In this document: positions 33,875-45,635 of the stretch, piece by piece
Layout of the letters: the number at the start of each line of letters is the position of its first letter
Position numbering within the stretch: position 1 is the stretch's first letter
NCBI GenBank assembly: GCA_030280995.1
Contig: JASXTE010000004.1
Span: 39,488,797-39,552,796, forward strand
Length of the DNA stretch: 64,000 bases
Origin: Hemileia vastatrix
Taxonomy: Eukaryota; Basidiomycota; Pucciniomycetes; Pucciniales; Zaghouaniaceae
Reading direction: 5' to 3'
Made by a program: the position numbers and the translations under genes
The notes under the pieces: generated by a model
The model's input: the letters and a program-made list of their open reading frames with translations, nothing else
The model's database searches: none
Told to the model about the DNA's origin: nothing

Positions 33875-34840
33875 TCAAAGGTATTGTTCAAAGATTTGAT
33901 TGACCTTTTCCGTTTGCCCATTGGTTTCAGGATGATAGGCCGTGGAGAGATTCCTTGTGATATTGAGTTGTTGACACAGTTGAGTCCAGAATGTGGATAC
34001 AAACAACGAGCCTCTATCTGAAATAATATCATTAGGTAAGCCAAGTTTGGAAAATACATATTCTAGAAACAATTTTGACAAATATTCTGCTGCAGCAGTA
34101 GTAGTGGTTTTAATAAAAATAGTCATCTTTGAAAATCTATCTACTATTACTAATATAGCATCAAAATTATTAGAAAGAGGAAGTTGAGAAATGAAATCCA
34201 TTGATAAAGATTCCCAAGGTTTAGAGGGAATAGGAAGAGGTTGAAGCAACCCATACTTTCCGTGACGGGGAGCCTTATTCCTATTACATTTGTAACAAGC
34301 TCTTATATAGGCCTTGATTTCTCTGGTCATTCCTGGCCAGAAGAAATCCCTCACTATTAACTGGTAGGTTTTTTTAACCCCAAAATGACCAGCTAATGGA
34401 GAATCATGTTGACTATTGAAGATCCATAATTTTATTTCATTGTTGTTGGGTATGACTACTCTACCTTTGAAAACTAATAGACCTGATTCAATACTAAATC
34501 TTTTGGCCCCTTGCTTCAAGAGTATTTTGTCTTTTATTCCTAAACAATAATTGTCCTTCGACTGAGCTTCGAGAATGTTGGATAGTGGATTTTGAAAAGA
34601 TTGAATTGTCATTGAATTAAGTTGATGAGTCGTTAACAATGATTTGTTGAAGATTGATTTCACATTTGCTGGGTTCTTTTCAGCAAATGTGTCCCCCCGC
34701 TGTGGGTAAACGTCGTCGTGACGTGACAAGATATCTGGGACAATACAGTTCTTACCTGGGCGATAGGAAATAGAAAAAGGAAAATCAGACAGAAATTCAG
34801 CCCACCTGGCTTGACGCCTGGTTAACACTTTGGAAGACAT
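33875..34840 (-). pseudogene. pol: Integrase of element A (321-codon open frame)
   Basis: The end of RNase H (SYRPGKNCIVPDILSR) leads into an H2C2 zinc finger (H145, H152, C182, C185 of this frame) and the DDE core: D215 in SMDFISQLP, D275 in SDRGSLFV and E311 in NGQTEKVNQ, with the expected 35 residues between the last two. All metal-binding and catalytic residues are present over 321 codons. It begins after a frameshift from the RNase H body at 34822-35076 and ends at a stop before the GPY region. Integrase would insert element cDNA into chromosomes. Confidence 0.92.
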
Positions 34841-35076
34841 AAAGTATTTAAAGCATTATGGTCTGTTAAAATTTGAAAAGGACTATCTAGGCCGAGAAGA
34901 AAAGAGCGCCATTTTTTGAGACAATGAATAATAGCTAAAAGCTCTTTGTCATGAATTTCATAATTTAATTCTGCTGCAATGAATTTGCGTAACTCAAAAG
35001 CAACAGGATGAAACAATTTTGTTTTGGGATTTAATTGAGAAAGGACCCCTGAGATAGCATAATTGTTCGCATCCAT
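34822..35076 (-). pseudogene. pol: RNase H region of element A
   Basis: MDANNYAISGVLSQLNP contains the first catalytic Asp region of Gypsy RNase H. ELNYEIHDKELLAI contains the catalytic Glu, and FQILTDHNALNTL the next Asp. It is in a frame different from both RT and integrase, so two frameshifts bound it. It would remove RNA from the RNA-DNA hybrid. Confidence 0.88.
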
Positions 35077-35141
35077 CTCGACTATTGTCGAAGCAGAAGG
35101 ATCAAAGTGTCAAAAAATTGGAGCTGTGGTAAATGCAGTCT

Positions 35142-35459
35142 TCAATGCTTTGAATTCCTTTCGTGCTGTAGAATTAAAAACAAAAGGAATATATTTTCTA
35201 AGAAGAGAATTAAGATTGGAAATATTTTAGAATAATCTTTAATAAATCTTCTATAGAAATTTGAAAAACCCAAAAATCCTTGGAGGGATTTAATGGTTTT
35301 GGGCTCAGGCCATTCCAGGGCTTTTTGGACCTTTTTGTTGTCCATGACTAAACCATCAGTGGATAACGTAAAACCCAAAAATTCAATTGATTTAAGTTGG
35401 AATTCACATTTATTGTGGTTGGTGTAGAGACCATGATCTCGAAGTCGATTTAGAGCCTG
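35142..35459 (-). pseudogene. pol: RT thumb and connection of element A
   Basis: In frame with the large protease-RT ORF after a single TGA at 35460-35462. It contains LGFTLSTDGLVMD and WPEPKTIKSLQGFLGFSNFYRRFI, the typical Gypsy block after the YLDD motif. It ends where the frame shifts near 35230. Confidence 0.85.
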
Positions 35460-36782
35460 TCAAACATTATGAATATGTTCATCCAGTGTCTTCGACAAAA
35501 TTAAAATATCGTCTAAGTAGACGACAACAAATTGTTTGACAAAATCTTGAAAGATGTCATTGACAAAAGTTTGAAAAGTTGATGGTGCATTGCACAATCC
35601 AAAAGGCATAACTAAATATTCAAAACTACAAAATCTAGTGCGCATTACAGTCAGTGGTTCATGACCTTCCGCAATGCAAATAAGATTGTAAGCACCTTGA
35701 ATATCAATTTTAGAAAAGAAATTAGCACCATTGAAAAGGGTAACAAGCAATGACATAGGAGGAACAGGATATGCATTCTTCTTAGTGACTGTGTTGAGCT
35801 TTCTATGGTCAACACACAACCTAAGGCTACCATCCTTTTTCTTTACAAAAATAACACGGGAGCCGGTTGGAGATTTACTGGATCTGATGAAACCTTTGGC
35901 TACATTCTCTGCAATATAGTCTTGAAGAACTTGAGATTTGTCCTTTGACAGAGAATAGACAGGACCTGCCAGAGGTACTGGACCTATTAACTCTATTTGA
36001 TGGTCGTAGGGTTGATGAGGTGGTAACTTATTGGCCTTGCGGATTGAGAAAAAATCAAGGAAATCATGATAGATTTCCGGTAGAGTTGATTTAATGGCTT
36101 CAACGTTGATTTGGTTGTCCTTATCATCTTCAAGAGAATCTGTCGAGGGAAGACCAGAATTGAGAGAGCATAATTTGATTACTTTGAGGCAATTTAAATC
36201 CTCTTCAAGTGAAGTCATCGAGCTAGAAGGGTTAGCCAATTTCTCATTTAGAGAAAGATCAGATGCTTGCAAGTCATCTGGCAGAGATTTGTCCTCTAGC
36301 AGGACATTTTCAGGAGGGTTGTTTAACTCCCTATTGACCTGCATTGAAGAATCAGAAATATACTTAGTGCGTGGGGTGATCAATCCCTGTGTCCAATCAA
36401 TTTCAGGATTCCAATGTGTTAAAAAGTCATGGCCAAGAATGGTATCGTCCATCCTTGGGGCGTCCAAGGCTGATAATTCCCACTCAAAGGGGGGAAAGTT
36501 TGGAAATTTTAAAACCCATAAAAATTTCTTACTTACCCAATATTTGGGTTCCTCTGATTCAACCAAGTAAATTGGAGTTTGGTTGATATCTGTAAATGTC
36601 AGTTGTAACTTCTTGGAAAAATATAAACTAACAAAATAAATTGAAGCTCCAGAGTCTATAAGACAACTGAAGGGGGTATCCTCCTTAAAAAGAATGAATC
36701 TCAAGCAGTTTAAGGCAACTCCAGTCCTTAAGACATGGAGGTTCTGTGCACTGGGCAAGATAAGATAGCTTGCTTTGCACAC
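35460..36782 (-). pseudogene. pol: Protease-reverse transcriptase of element A (440-codon open frame)
   Basis: An aspartic protease with LIDSGAS at residues 41-47 and the ILGHDF block at 115-120. A charged linker follows, then the RT: FVKKKDGSLRLCVDHRKLN, FSKIDIQGAYN, MPFGLCNAPSTFQ and the catalytic VVYLDDILIL with YLDD at 422-425. The longest intact stretch of coding sequence in the window. It ends at a TGA that replaces an expected sense codon, since the frame continues at once with recognisable RT sequence; a C-to-T change of CGA would explain it. RT copies element RNA into cDNA within the particle. Confidence 0.93.
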
Positions 36783-36789
36783 AAGTAAA

Positions 36790-37984
36790 CTATCTACTAG
36801 TTTTTTGACTTCAAACTAGTACCTTCTCTTTCCTTCAACTTTACATAATCTTTCAGCTTGTGCTTACCCCCACAATACATACATAACCCATTATCTGCTC
36901 ACCTCTTCCTCTCAGCTTCTTTAAGTTCCCCTTTAGGATCCAGTACTTTGCTGATATTGCCTGGGGTCAAGCTTTTAGGTCAAGGTTTGTCCTTTCCCTT
37001 ATTGGGTTTGGATTTAGTCGAGGAGGATTCAGTTATCACTGGGTGTGAAGAAGGTCCCAATTAAAAATTTAGGCCTTGAGATTTGTTGGCGTATTGACAA
37101 TGTTGAAGTCGTCCTTGGTAAATGCCGTCGAGTTAGAGGGTTCAATCCATTAAATCAGTTAAAGTAGTCATCTTCTGACCATGAAGATTTAATTGATCCA
37201 GAATCCTCGAAGGAAGTCCCTTTTTGAAATGATACTTGAGGGCAGCATCATTCCAACCTACTCAAGTTTGAAGTGCTCTGATGTTTGAAATATATTCAGA
37301 TGCTTTTCCATTATCACTCATGCAAAGAAAATCAAGTTCAATTTCTGCATTGTCAGCTTCATTAGGGCGACCGAACAATGTAAAGAGTTGGTCTTCGAAA
37401 TTTTCCCAGTTATTAATAAGTAAGTGGGTTTCTGTCGAAGAGAGCATGAGAAGATAAGGTTTGAACCATCTTGCTGCTTTTCCGGATAGGAATGAAGAAG
37501 CATAAACAACCTTTGATCGGTTGTTATTGAAGGTTTGAGGGTCGTTATGGAACAGGAGCTTGCAGGTTTGCAAGAAGGGCCGCAATCTGTTTGTATGTTC
37601 TCCATCGAATTTATCAAGAGATTTCATGGAAGGAGTTTTGAATTTAGATCCCTCCAAAGACTTTTAATTGGTGAGGGTTTTCATGAAAAGTCTCATGAAG
37701 TCCTCCAGAAAATTAGATGGTCAAGGTTCCAAAGGTTGACCAGAAGGGTGAGTAGCAGGGGCTGATGGTGCCTCATGCATCGTATACTCTCCTTCTTCTT
37801 CCTTGCTAGAATCATCAAAATTCTGAGGGATGTCTTCTACAGATTGGACGGAATTTCCCCGTTCTCTAAGGTTGAGAGGTTCCAAGGAGTGAGTGCGGGA
37901 AACAGGCCGTGTGGCTGTTGGCCTGCCTCTGGCACGAGCTCTAGTAGTAGCGCCCGTAGGAGGAGTGCATTGAACAGGTGCCAT
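36790..37984 (-). pseudogene. gag: Gag of element A with several stops
   Basis: Starts at ATG 37984 (MAPVQCTPPTGATTRARARG), with the first stop at 37721-37723. The capsid-like part at 37262-37657 keeps the frame (LDKFDGEHTNRLRPFLQTC, SFLSGKAARWFKPYL, NWENFEDQLFTLFG), matching the retrotransposon gag domain. A zinc knuckle remnant NGLCMYCGGKHKLKDY near 36830-36890 has Tyr in place of the last Cys of CX2CX4HX4C. At least five stops overall. Gag packages element RNA and forms the particle. Confidence 0.85.
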
Positions 37985-38059
37985 TTTATGAATTTAGAAA
38001 ACACGTGAAAAGGGACGTAGTAGTGCAAAGAATGAGAACTACGGAGAATTAAATTATAC

Positions 38060-38868
38060 TGTCACCGGATGACCTACACACAAGGTCGAGGGTGTTCCTG
38101 GAAGTGAGATGGAGGGAGGAGTTCAGAAACTTCTTTGACGCACAGAGGAAATGTTCAAGGAAGTGATTCAAAGATGACTCGAAGGAAGAGCTACTGCTTC
38201 AAGATATGTTCGAGAAGAATTCTAATATAATTTAGAGGTAATATTAATATTCTTAAGATCTCACAAAGGGTTGGAAACTCAATAATCAAAGATTTAGGAT
38301 TTAGAAATGATTACTGAGAAAATAAGGAAAGATACAATAATAATAATTTAACCTAAAGCTTTACCATTATTAACTATATATACGTTTTATAATTTAATTC
38401 TAAAGAAAGTCAAACCAAAGACCCAACCCCTTTTATATCATTTACTCCTCCTCGCATTAACCTCATACCCATCCATTATTATGTACACCTCAGACCATTA
38501 AAAAATACACCCGTTACACCTGGACCCTCCTCACTAACATCCTTCAACCCTTTAATCCTCCACTAACCATTCCATCCATGCTCACTACCCCTTTTAACAC
38601 TCACAGACATTTAATAAACCTTTTAGCGTACTATTACATTGACTATTGCGCTGTGCGTTGCTTATTGAGGAAAAGACTGAGACACACTATTGAGAGATTG
38701 ACTAATTTAGATTTAGATTTTAGACTAGCACGGTTGAATAGTGAGTACACAAAGGAAAGTCACAGTTGCTATGTAGAATTGCTTTCTGCGCTTTGAGTAT
38801 GGATTTAGACCTCTGTGCTATTGATTTAATGAGCTTCTTTTGACTTGAGTGTCACGTGGCGTGTGACA
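38060..38868 (-). repeat. 5' LTR of element A
   Basis: 809 bp. In minus sense it starts TGTCACACGCCACGTGAC and ends GGTGACA, so the LTR tips themselves are inverted repeats. TATAAAAGG (minus) lies at 38437-38429. AAATA follows at 38869-38873 as target duplication. Confidence 0.95.
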
Positions 38869-38873
38869 AAATA

Positions 38874-40222
38874 CTCTTATAGTTTTGTTTCTGTAAGCTG
38901 AATCCAAGGGAGTTGGATAAACCTGAGAAAACCCTGTAACTTTTTAGTAAATAAGGAGTTCAAAATTAACTAAGCTAAAGTGTCTACTTTATAATAGAAG
39001 ACCATTTGACCAGTTTTCATTAACAGTTTATAGGCATTGAATTGGTTTCCTTTAAGATTGGATTAAGAAATACAAAAGTAAAGTTGTACTAGAGAAGCTA
39101 TCTAAATGATTGACTTATATGTTTTTATGAAGTTCCTTATTTTAGTGAAAAGATGTTATAAATGAGTCCCTAAAGTAGAGAACTTTACATTGATACCCTA
39201 TAAGTATATTAACGATTTGTTGAGTACAATATATGAAGAGTTATATATAAAAGTTTAATTTTATAAATATATTAAAATTTATGAAATGGTATGTAAAATA
39301 ATGATGTTGGTTTTTATTATTCATTGTTTTTCTAAGTTACATTAGCTAGCTATATATCCATACAAATTTCAAGTCTACAGGCTCTATATGCATAGTTAAG
39401 TCACATGCCCTACTTATCTCATCCAGAGAATCCTGGAGTTCATACAGAGCCTTTCCTGAGCATTCTGGAGCTTGTACATACTTCTGGACTCAATTAGAAC
39501 CTTAACAACTTAATAAAAAATTTACAAAAATTAAATATGATAGAGCTACTTCCTCTCTAAATTCTCAACTAATGTTTGTAGTCCATACATCCCTATTCAT
39601 CCAATTAAAAATCATAAAATTAAGTAACACCACACAATATAGGGAGCGGACTTGCTAGCAATTCCGCAACCTTGGACCCAAACTCACCACAGATTGAACA
39701 CCATTGAGCTATTGATAAAGGAGCCATACAATCAGAGATGAACACCACTCAGCAGAACATTTTTAGGTGGGTTTTCAAGTAGAGTTCAGTATTGGTTCAG
39801 TATGAGTTCAATCTGAGTTCCATCTGAGTTCCGTCTGAGTTCAGGTTGAGGACTTGCTAGCAAGTCCACCCCCTATATTGTGTAGTGTAAACTATGGAAT
39901 AATAAAAAATGATATAAAATTATATATAAAACTATTAAAAATATAAGAAAAAAAGTTAAAGTTCCCAGAAAATTTCTAAAGGTTTTTGAGAAACCTTACC
40001 TTAATTTTCATACACTTTTAAGCCTGTACTTGCATTTCTTGGCTGTTAAAAAATTGTTTCATCTTGACTTGTATAATTGACCCATTTATGCAATAAAAAA
40101 ATTCATTCTTTTAATATGAAAAAATATATTTAATTAGATTAGCCTTTCCAATCTTTAAAATAACCATTCTGAATCCATCTAATAATACTTCTGAACTCCA
40201 TACTAAACTTTATACTGTCACA
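38874..40222 (-). repeat. 3' LTR of element B (main part)
   Basis: Continues the 10-bp tip at 24388-24397 after the element A insertion. It is collinear with 50929-52039 apart from the M2 MITE at 39628-39887. The tip keeps CTTATAG...CTGTAAG. Decayed 11-bp array at 39424-39489. Confidence 0.9.
39628..39887. mobile_element. M2 MITE, complete copy, inside a B LTR
   Basis: 260 bp with TAA duplication at 39625-39627 and 39888-39890. The sister LTR of B keeps the empty site (AAGTTAACTATGG near 51700-51715), proving the boundaries. Ends start CACCACACAATAT and CACTACACAATAT; subterminal palindromes GGACTTGCTAGCAAGTCC (exact at right, decayed at left). Confidence 0.95.
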
Positions 40223-40250
40223 TCCTGCCTCCAATGAAGAATTTCCCCAT
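40223..40250 (-). promoter_or_regulatory. Polypurine tract and subterminal hairpin of element B
   Basis: On the minus strand AAGAATGGGGAAATTCTT then ATTGGAGGCAGGA immediately precedes the LTR. Same layout as E and G. Confidence 0.65.
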
Positions 40251-40362
40251 TCTTAAATTTGCATATTTGATTGGTCATATATTCAACTCCTCTTCATCCT
40301 CTTTAACCATCATCTCCAATCCAAATACATAGCTTCATCTTCATCATCATCATAAACATGAA

Positions 40363-41045
40363 ATGTCTTCAAAGTATTTAGCTTTCTCATGCAAATTATG
40401 TGCTAAAAACCAGGTTCCTTGTCTAATTTCTAATTCTGGCTATCCTTAAAGAGCTGCCTATGATCCTTGCAGGATAAAAAGAGTAAAATTTACATGTCCA
40501 ACAATTTATTCCTGAGAAAAGGTCTACCCAGGCCCAACAGCTTTTCCAGATCCTACCATACCTAAAAAGAGACTCTCAAAAGCTTCCACTTCCTTTAGAA
40601 ATATTAAGGCAAAAACAGCTTCCTCTTATAAAAAATTAAATCCTAATCTTGAACTTCAACACCCATCTCAAGATCCAAATCCTATCATTCTAGTTTCTAC
40701 TTTCAGTTTTTCTGAAACTTTTCTTCCTGGCTCAAAAAGTTATTCCATCATTTAATTTTCCTAATACATCATACTTATTCCAAATCCATCAACATAATCC
40801 TCTTCCAAATTCAAAATTTATTTTAAGCTATTGAAATCACTAATACAGATGATATTGGCTGGGTAAAGATCGACTATATAAATCATTATCCTAAATTCCA
40901 TACATATCTCTTTTTACACTTTTGTGATGATATGAAGAATAAATGTTTAACTTATTTTCAAAAGACTCCAGCCAATATCAATGAAGACATTATGAAGAGA
41001 AGATTACTGATGTAGAAAGATTTCAAAGAGATTATTTGTTATTAC
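40363..41045 (+). pseudogene. Antisense cysteine-cluster ORF of element B, decayed
   Basis: Runs opposite to gag-pol and starts 140 bp inside the 3' LTR. MSSKYLAFSCKLCAKNQVPC then an in-frame TAA and DPCRIKRVKF align residue by residue with the intact protein of element G (MSSKELVAPCELCARYQVPC and CDLCRVKKVKC). The first CX2CX6C is kept. In the second, two Cys are replaced (Tyr and Phe, each one G change from Cys codons). Exon 2 is recognisable after about 40835 (VKIDYINHYPKFHTYLFLHF, PANINEDIMKRRLL), so the intron position is conserved. Dead copy of the gene at 62542-63235. Confidence 0.75.
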
Positions 41046-41737
41046 TGTTCTTCTCTTCTTTAAAATTTTTTTCTTTAGTGCTGTCAAACATGATGTCTGG
41101 CTGATCATATTTTCTATCTGACTTTAATTGATATAATTTTAAAATAAACTGTAATTGCCTTGTGATGATTCAACTATTGAGAGAAAGGTTTGAATCCCTT
41201 CAGACTCCCCTCTACCAATATCAAATTTTCACAGCATTAGAGAGTGGGCTCCTCATCCACTGAGCAGAATACTTTGATTCCATTCTTACCATAAGGTCCT
41301 CCAAGCTCCCTCCAATATAGTCTATCAATGAGACCTGCCAATAATCCAACTAACTTTCCAACTTCAAAAGATTCAGCATCACAACATTCAAATAAATTTG
41401 AAACCCTTTAAACTGCTTTAAAACTTTCAGAATTTTTCATATTTTGCAAGACTTTTTCTTTTTTTAGCACCTTTATTTCCAACACCTCTACACTTTTTAT
41501 AGTGTAGGGTAACCATATCCACCTTAACAATCTCTACTAATTAATCCCTGAAACATTCTGCATTTCTTAAACCATAATAAAATAGATCCATTTTATGAAA
41601 TTTTCATTCCCTAAAGTTAGCTGCACTATACCCCTTAATGATTGAGTTCTGGAAAATGAGTGATTTTCAGTTGAGTACTGGTGAGCCAGTGATAAATTAA
41701 AAATAATTAATTTGATTGTTTAAATTGATTAAAACTC

Positions 41738-41872
41738 CCAATTAAAAGCCTTGGGGATCCAATCATTTAATAAATTTCCAGTTAATAGTCGTGGTGGACT
41801 AATCCATCTGCTAATCCCAACCTAGATTCTCTATATAATGAATGAATTTCCATTTTAAGATCATGGTAGACC
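41738..41872 (-). repeat. Dyad-motif copies in element B 3' region
   Basis: Three reverse-orientation copies of the element E motif at 41738-41760, 41778-41800 and 41850-41872 (CCAGTT-A-TAGTCGTGGTGGACT type). Further copies at 43671-43693, 43943, 43986, 44030, 45752, 45809, 45863, 47857 and 47961. Confidence 0.7.
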
Positions 41873-41996
41873 AAAAATTTCATTGAGTAAAAATTCCTAC
41901 TGCTGTTCCTAAGTTCAAATTTTTCCACTATCCTTTTTCAGTTCCTATTCCTCTTATCCAGGTTATATTCACCTGTCTAATTATCAGCTTTTCAAG

Positions 41997-43130
41997 ATGA
42001 GTCCTTCCAACTTCACTGCTTCCAAATACCAAGCATGTGACTACTGCTCCTTCACACACTAAGAGTTCTCCTACACCTTTAACCTGAAAATACACACCTA
42101 TAACAGGGAATGTTTCAACTTTTATGAGAAGAAAATAAAATTCTCTGGACTCAAATATGGCCCATTCCCTTTTCCTGCTACCAGCTTTGCTTCCCACCAT
42201 CATTCATCTAATCCATCCCCTAAATCTTCCACCTCCTAAAAACCAAATCCTTTCACACCATCTGCCTTTTTAAACATTCCTTCTGACTCTGAATCCCTAG
42301 GTTCTCATCCATTATCTTCTCTTTCTCTTTAATCCAGGCTCTTTTCTGCAATTCCCAGAGCTCCTACTGCTCTTAAAGCTATTCTGAATCCATCTCCATC
42401 TAATCTTGTCCTGGATGTTTCTCCTTCTCAATCTACTGTCTCTCCTCCTCCTATAACCAAGCCTATTCATTCTCAACATAAATTTAGCAGTCCTCATCAT
42501 TTTTCTCCTTTCACATCTTTAAAGAGACCAAGATCTTCCCATCCTCCACATTTATGTTGTAAGAAAAGGAATAGTCCAACCATAAAATGTTCACCTATCC
42601 ATACCCAACCTTCCAGCTTTTTTACCTTTCTCAAAACTCCTTATCACAACATCCAAAACCCCTATTCATCTCTTCTAGATCAAAAATTTCTACAAAGTCT
42701 GCCTTTGAATTTCAATCTAGACGCTGTTGATTCTAGTAAGTATTTCAAAGTCTTCTTTCCTCTTCAAATTTTAAATCTTTGACGTTTTATTGATGACCTA
42801 ATACAGATTCTTCTGCATCTCATTTTTCTATTTGGCTTATTATATCCCTGATCCAGAACCTACTTCAACCACTGTAAAATTTAACAAGGTTTCCCAACAA
42901 TTATACTTTATTTTTAATGTTAATCTGGCCCATTATAAATAATATGCTCCTAAAATCATGCCAAAGTTTTTTCTAGAGAGCAAGTATTAAAATTTCACTT
43001 TAAGTTGGCCACTTGGTTAAGGCACAAAAAACATTGTCAAATTGAAGAAATAGAGAATTTCACTATAGCCACTCCAGAAATGCTTACTGTGCTTTCTTTT
43101 TCGAAAAAAAATTCCTTAGTTTTTTGTCTC
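41997..43130 (+). pseudogene. Second antisense ORF of element B, decayed
   Basis: A plus-strand coding-like track with stops and shifts. It opens MSPSNFTASKYQACDYCSFTH and later ECFNFYEKKIKFSG; if the two Phe were Cys this would again be a CX2C...CX2CX6C basic cluster, though the spacing differs. A Ser/Pro-rich middle follows (NPSPSNLVLDVSPSQSTVSP, SSPHHFSPFTSLKRPRSSH), then a clear intron at 42736-42806 (GTAAGT...ATACAG, 71 bp). Downstream fragments include VKFNKVSQQLYFIFNV and FKLATWLRHKKHCQIEE. It lies between integrase and the first antisense ORF, so B may have carried two antisense genes. The zinc-cluster reading is tentative; the intron and composition are the better evidence. Confidence 0.45.
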
Positions 43131-43210
43131 TTGCTAGTAATCTTTTGAAAGAAAATAAAAAAAACTTATATATAAAATCATACATAGAAAAACTACTACT
43201 ACTTTTTTTA

Positions 43211-43211
43211 A

Positions 43212-43238
<27 letters not shown>
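43211..43238. repeat. (AT)n microsatellite
   Basis: About 14 uninterrupted AT dinucleotides. Confidence 0.95.
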
Positions 43239-43242
<4 letters not shown>

Positions 43243-43299
43243 TTGAAATGAAAATTTATTAAAATATTTAAAATATATTCTAATATTTGAAAATTTAAA

Positions 43300-43860
43300 T
43301 TAATATATAAAGATGCCCCCCAGGAATTTGATGAGCCATACCCCTGACATCATACGCACATCCAAGTGTATCTTGATTGTGGGATACACAGGAAAGAAAT
43401 TGAAACTAAAAGTAATTAATTTTTGAACATTTGAAAAAAAAGATAAACACAATAGAGAAATGATCACTGGGTGGGCTCCCACCAATTTGTAAAAATGATT
43501 GAAGACAACCAGTGCAAATTATCCATGTAAAATTAGTTTTTTTAATAAAATTTAAAATGAAATTAAAATAAAATTCATGCATAAAATTTCAGAAATCAAA
43601 AATAAAATATTTAAAATAAAATCTTGAATCTGGCACTCAAATGAACATAATTGTTTGATGTTGTATTGTTCCAGTTTATAGTCTTAGAGGACTAACTAAA
43701 TGACAAAAACAAAGCTATGATTCAACTAGAGTCAGGGGAACTTTGGTAAAGATAATTGTGGGGTATTTAGGTATAGAGAAGCCAGCCCATCAATCACCTC
43801 CAAAATTTCCAGTATTTAATCTAGAATGTTTCCCTGTGAACACTTCTACCAAAAAAAAAA
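43300..43860 (-). repeat. Conserved 3' noncoding blocks shared by B and E
   Basis: In element sense three blocks match E: GGGAGCCCACCCAGTGAT (E 29007-29024), CACTTGGATG...TCAGGGG (E 29246-29275) and the TTCTAGAT...GATGGGCTGGC cassette. Order and orientation within the element are broadly kept. No ORF. Confidence 0.7.
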
Positions 43861-44050
43861 ATTACATTCAAACATAAATTTTTCACCATTAAATTTTTGA
43901 CATTTGAGTTTTAACTATTGGTTTCTTCAAAATGATTGTGGGTAGTTTATCCTCATTCCTGAGGTGTCATTGTATAAATAATTAATAGTTTACCCTCATT
44001 CTGGAGTCAATCTTCTTATCAATAGTTAGTAGTTTACCCTCATTTTGTAG

Positions 44051-45250
44051 TTAGACTTTGGCACTCCAGGTGCCCCTAGGATAAAACTGCTTCACTTGAT
44101 CAGAAGATACCCTCTTTTTTAACACTACTCCATCTAACTCTTCCAAAAAATATGGACTGTCAGATAATTTTTCTCTGACTTTATATAGTCCATTCCACCT
44201 ATCAGAAAACATCTTCCCCCACTGACTTTCCAGACTTCTATTATACACCAAAACCATGTCTCCAGCTTTCAAAGGTTTCCTAACTGTATGAGCCAACCGC
44301 TTATCCCAATATCTGACTGACTGACTTCAAATTTTTATCATCCTAGAGTATGCCTTCTCTAAGTATTCTTCTTTCTTCTCTAGCTGCATCATTCATGCAC
44401 ATAATAATTTTTCAGTAGTTTTTACCATGTCCCAATCTACTTCAAGATACAATTCAGCTTCTAAATCAACTTTTAAAACTGTCTTCTTTCCAAAAAAAAA
44501 GCTTGTATGGTGAATATCCAGTTGTTCTTTTGGGGGTGATTCTGTCAGCAAATAAAACTAATGGTAAATAGTGCCTCCATCCTTCAGAACTTGTCCCACA
44601 AATTTTAACCAAAGTGTCCTTAATAAATTGATTCCTTATTTTTAACATTCCTTTAGCTTCAAGATAATATGGCATTTTTACCCTAAACTTTGATCCAACT
44701 TTTGTTATAGCCTCCCCAAAATCTGTCCCAAATTGAGGACATCCATCAACTGCTACCAACTTAATCACACCATACCTATAAACCCAATCCTTCATCATGA
44801 AATCTGCTACATTTTCGGAATTCAAATTAATAATAGGTGATGCCTCTATACATCCAGATAAATCATTTCTGGCTACAGTTTAATATTTATTTATTCCCGT
44901 CTTTAAATGAACAGCATCCAGACTAACCCTACCAAAAAGAGTTTTTTAACCATTTTCATGTCCATATTCTTTTGGCCTTAAATAAATTCTTCTTTGAAAT
45001 TATTCACATGACCAAACCCGCTTTTTAAAAGCCATATTCATAGCAGGCCACCAAAATCAATCAGAAATTATCTAAATTTTTCACCAGCACCTCTATACCC
45101 AAGATCTTCATGCAGTGATTTCATAACTAACTCTTTCCCATTCTTTTGAGTAATAACAACCTGAGGATTTGGATGCCTCCTTTTTATTATTCTTATACAA
45201 TATAAATAAAATTCTGGTGACTTCCTTTTGATAGACACCCATTCATCATT
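44051..45250 (-). pseudogene. pol: Integrase of element B, fragmented
   Basis: 44051-44296 holds the C-terminal module (KPLKAGDMVLVYN, DRWNGLYKVREKL). 44466-44825 holds part of the core with VAVDGCPQFGTDF, where the second catalytic Asp is expected, and KGMLKIRNQFIKDTL, which matches the region of the catalytic Glu but has Lys-Ile there, so the active site looks lost or misread. ITPKRTTGYSPYKLFFW follows, as in the family. Upstream to 45250 only short broken pieces are visible. Dead. Confidence 0.75.
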
Positions 45251-45635
45251 ATCACTTTTATCTGGACTTTCTAAAGTTAATAAATATTTTAATCATCATC
45301 ATATAGAATCCAGTCTGTCCCTAGACTTCATCTTTAAATTCTAATAACACTATATTGATGGGCACCTCACTATCACCTAAATTTCCTGCACATGAATGAG
45401 CCAGTAATTTTAATCCTTGACTTTGCCTGCTTATCATAAAATATTTTTAGTTTCTAACCTCTGAACTTTCCAACCTTATTTTAACCAAATTTTCTTCTAT
45501 AATTTTTACACCCTTTAAACATCAATTACTTTTTCTTCATCCAACCTCCTTTTAACAAAATCTTTACAATCTCCCAACCTCTCTTTAACCAAATTATATA
45601 ATAATCCAACATATACGCCATTCACCAATTTTCTA

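Larger units (their letters stand above)
24398..38868 (-). mobile_element. Element A: Ty3/Gypsy chromovirus inserted in a B LTR
   Basis: Flanked by the exact 5-bp duplication AAATA (24393-24397, 38869-38873). LTRs of 809 bp at 24398-25206 (3') and 38060-38868 (5'). The order in minus sense is gag (37984 to about 36790), protease-RT (36782-35460), RNase H, integrase (34840-33875), C-terminal GPY-like region and chromodomain (to 33153), a purine-rich spacer, and an antisense ORF next to the 3' LTR. Element E is inserted in that antisense ORF. LTR identity is roughly 90-95 percent by eye, with mostly transition differences. Confidence 0.9.

Noticed and set aside
36094..36570. 158-codon plus frame
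   Set aside because: Shadow of the protease-RT frame of element A on the minus strand.
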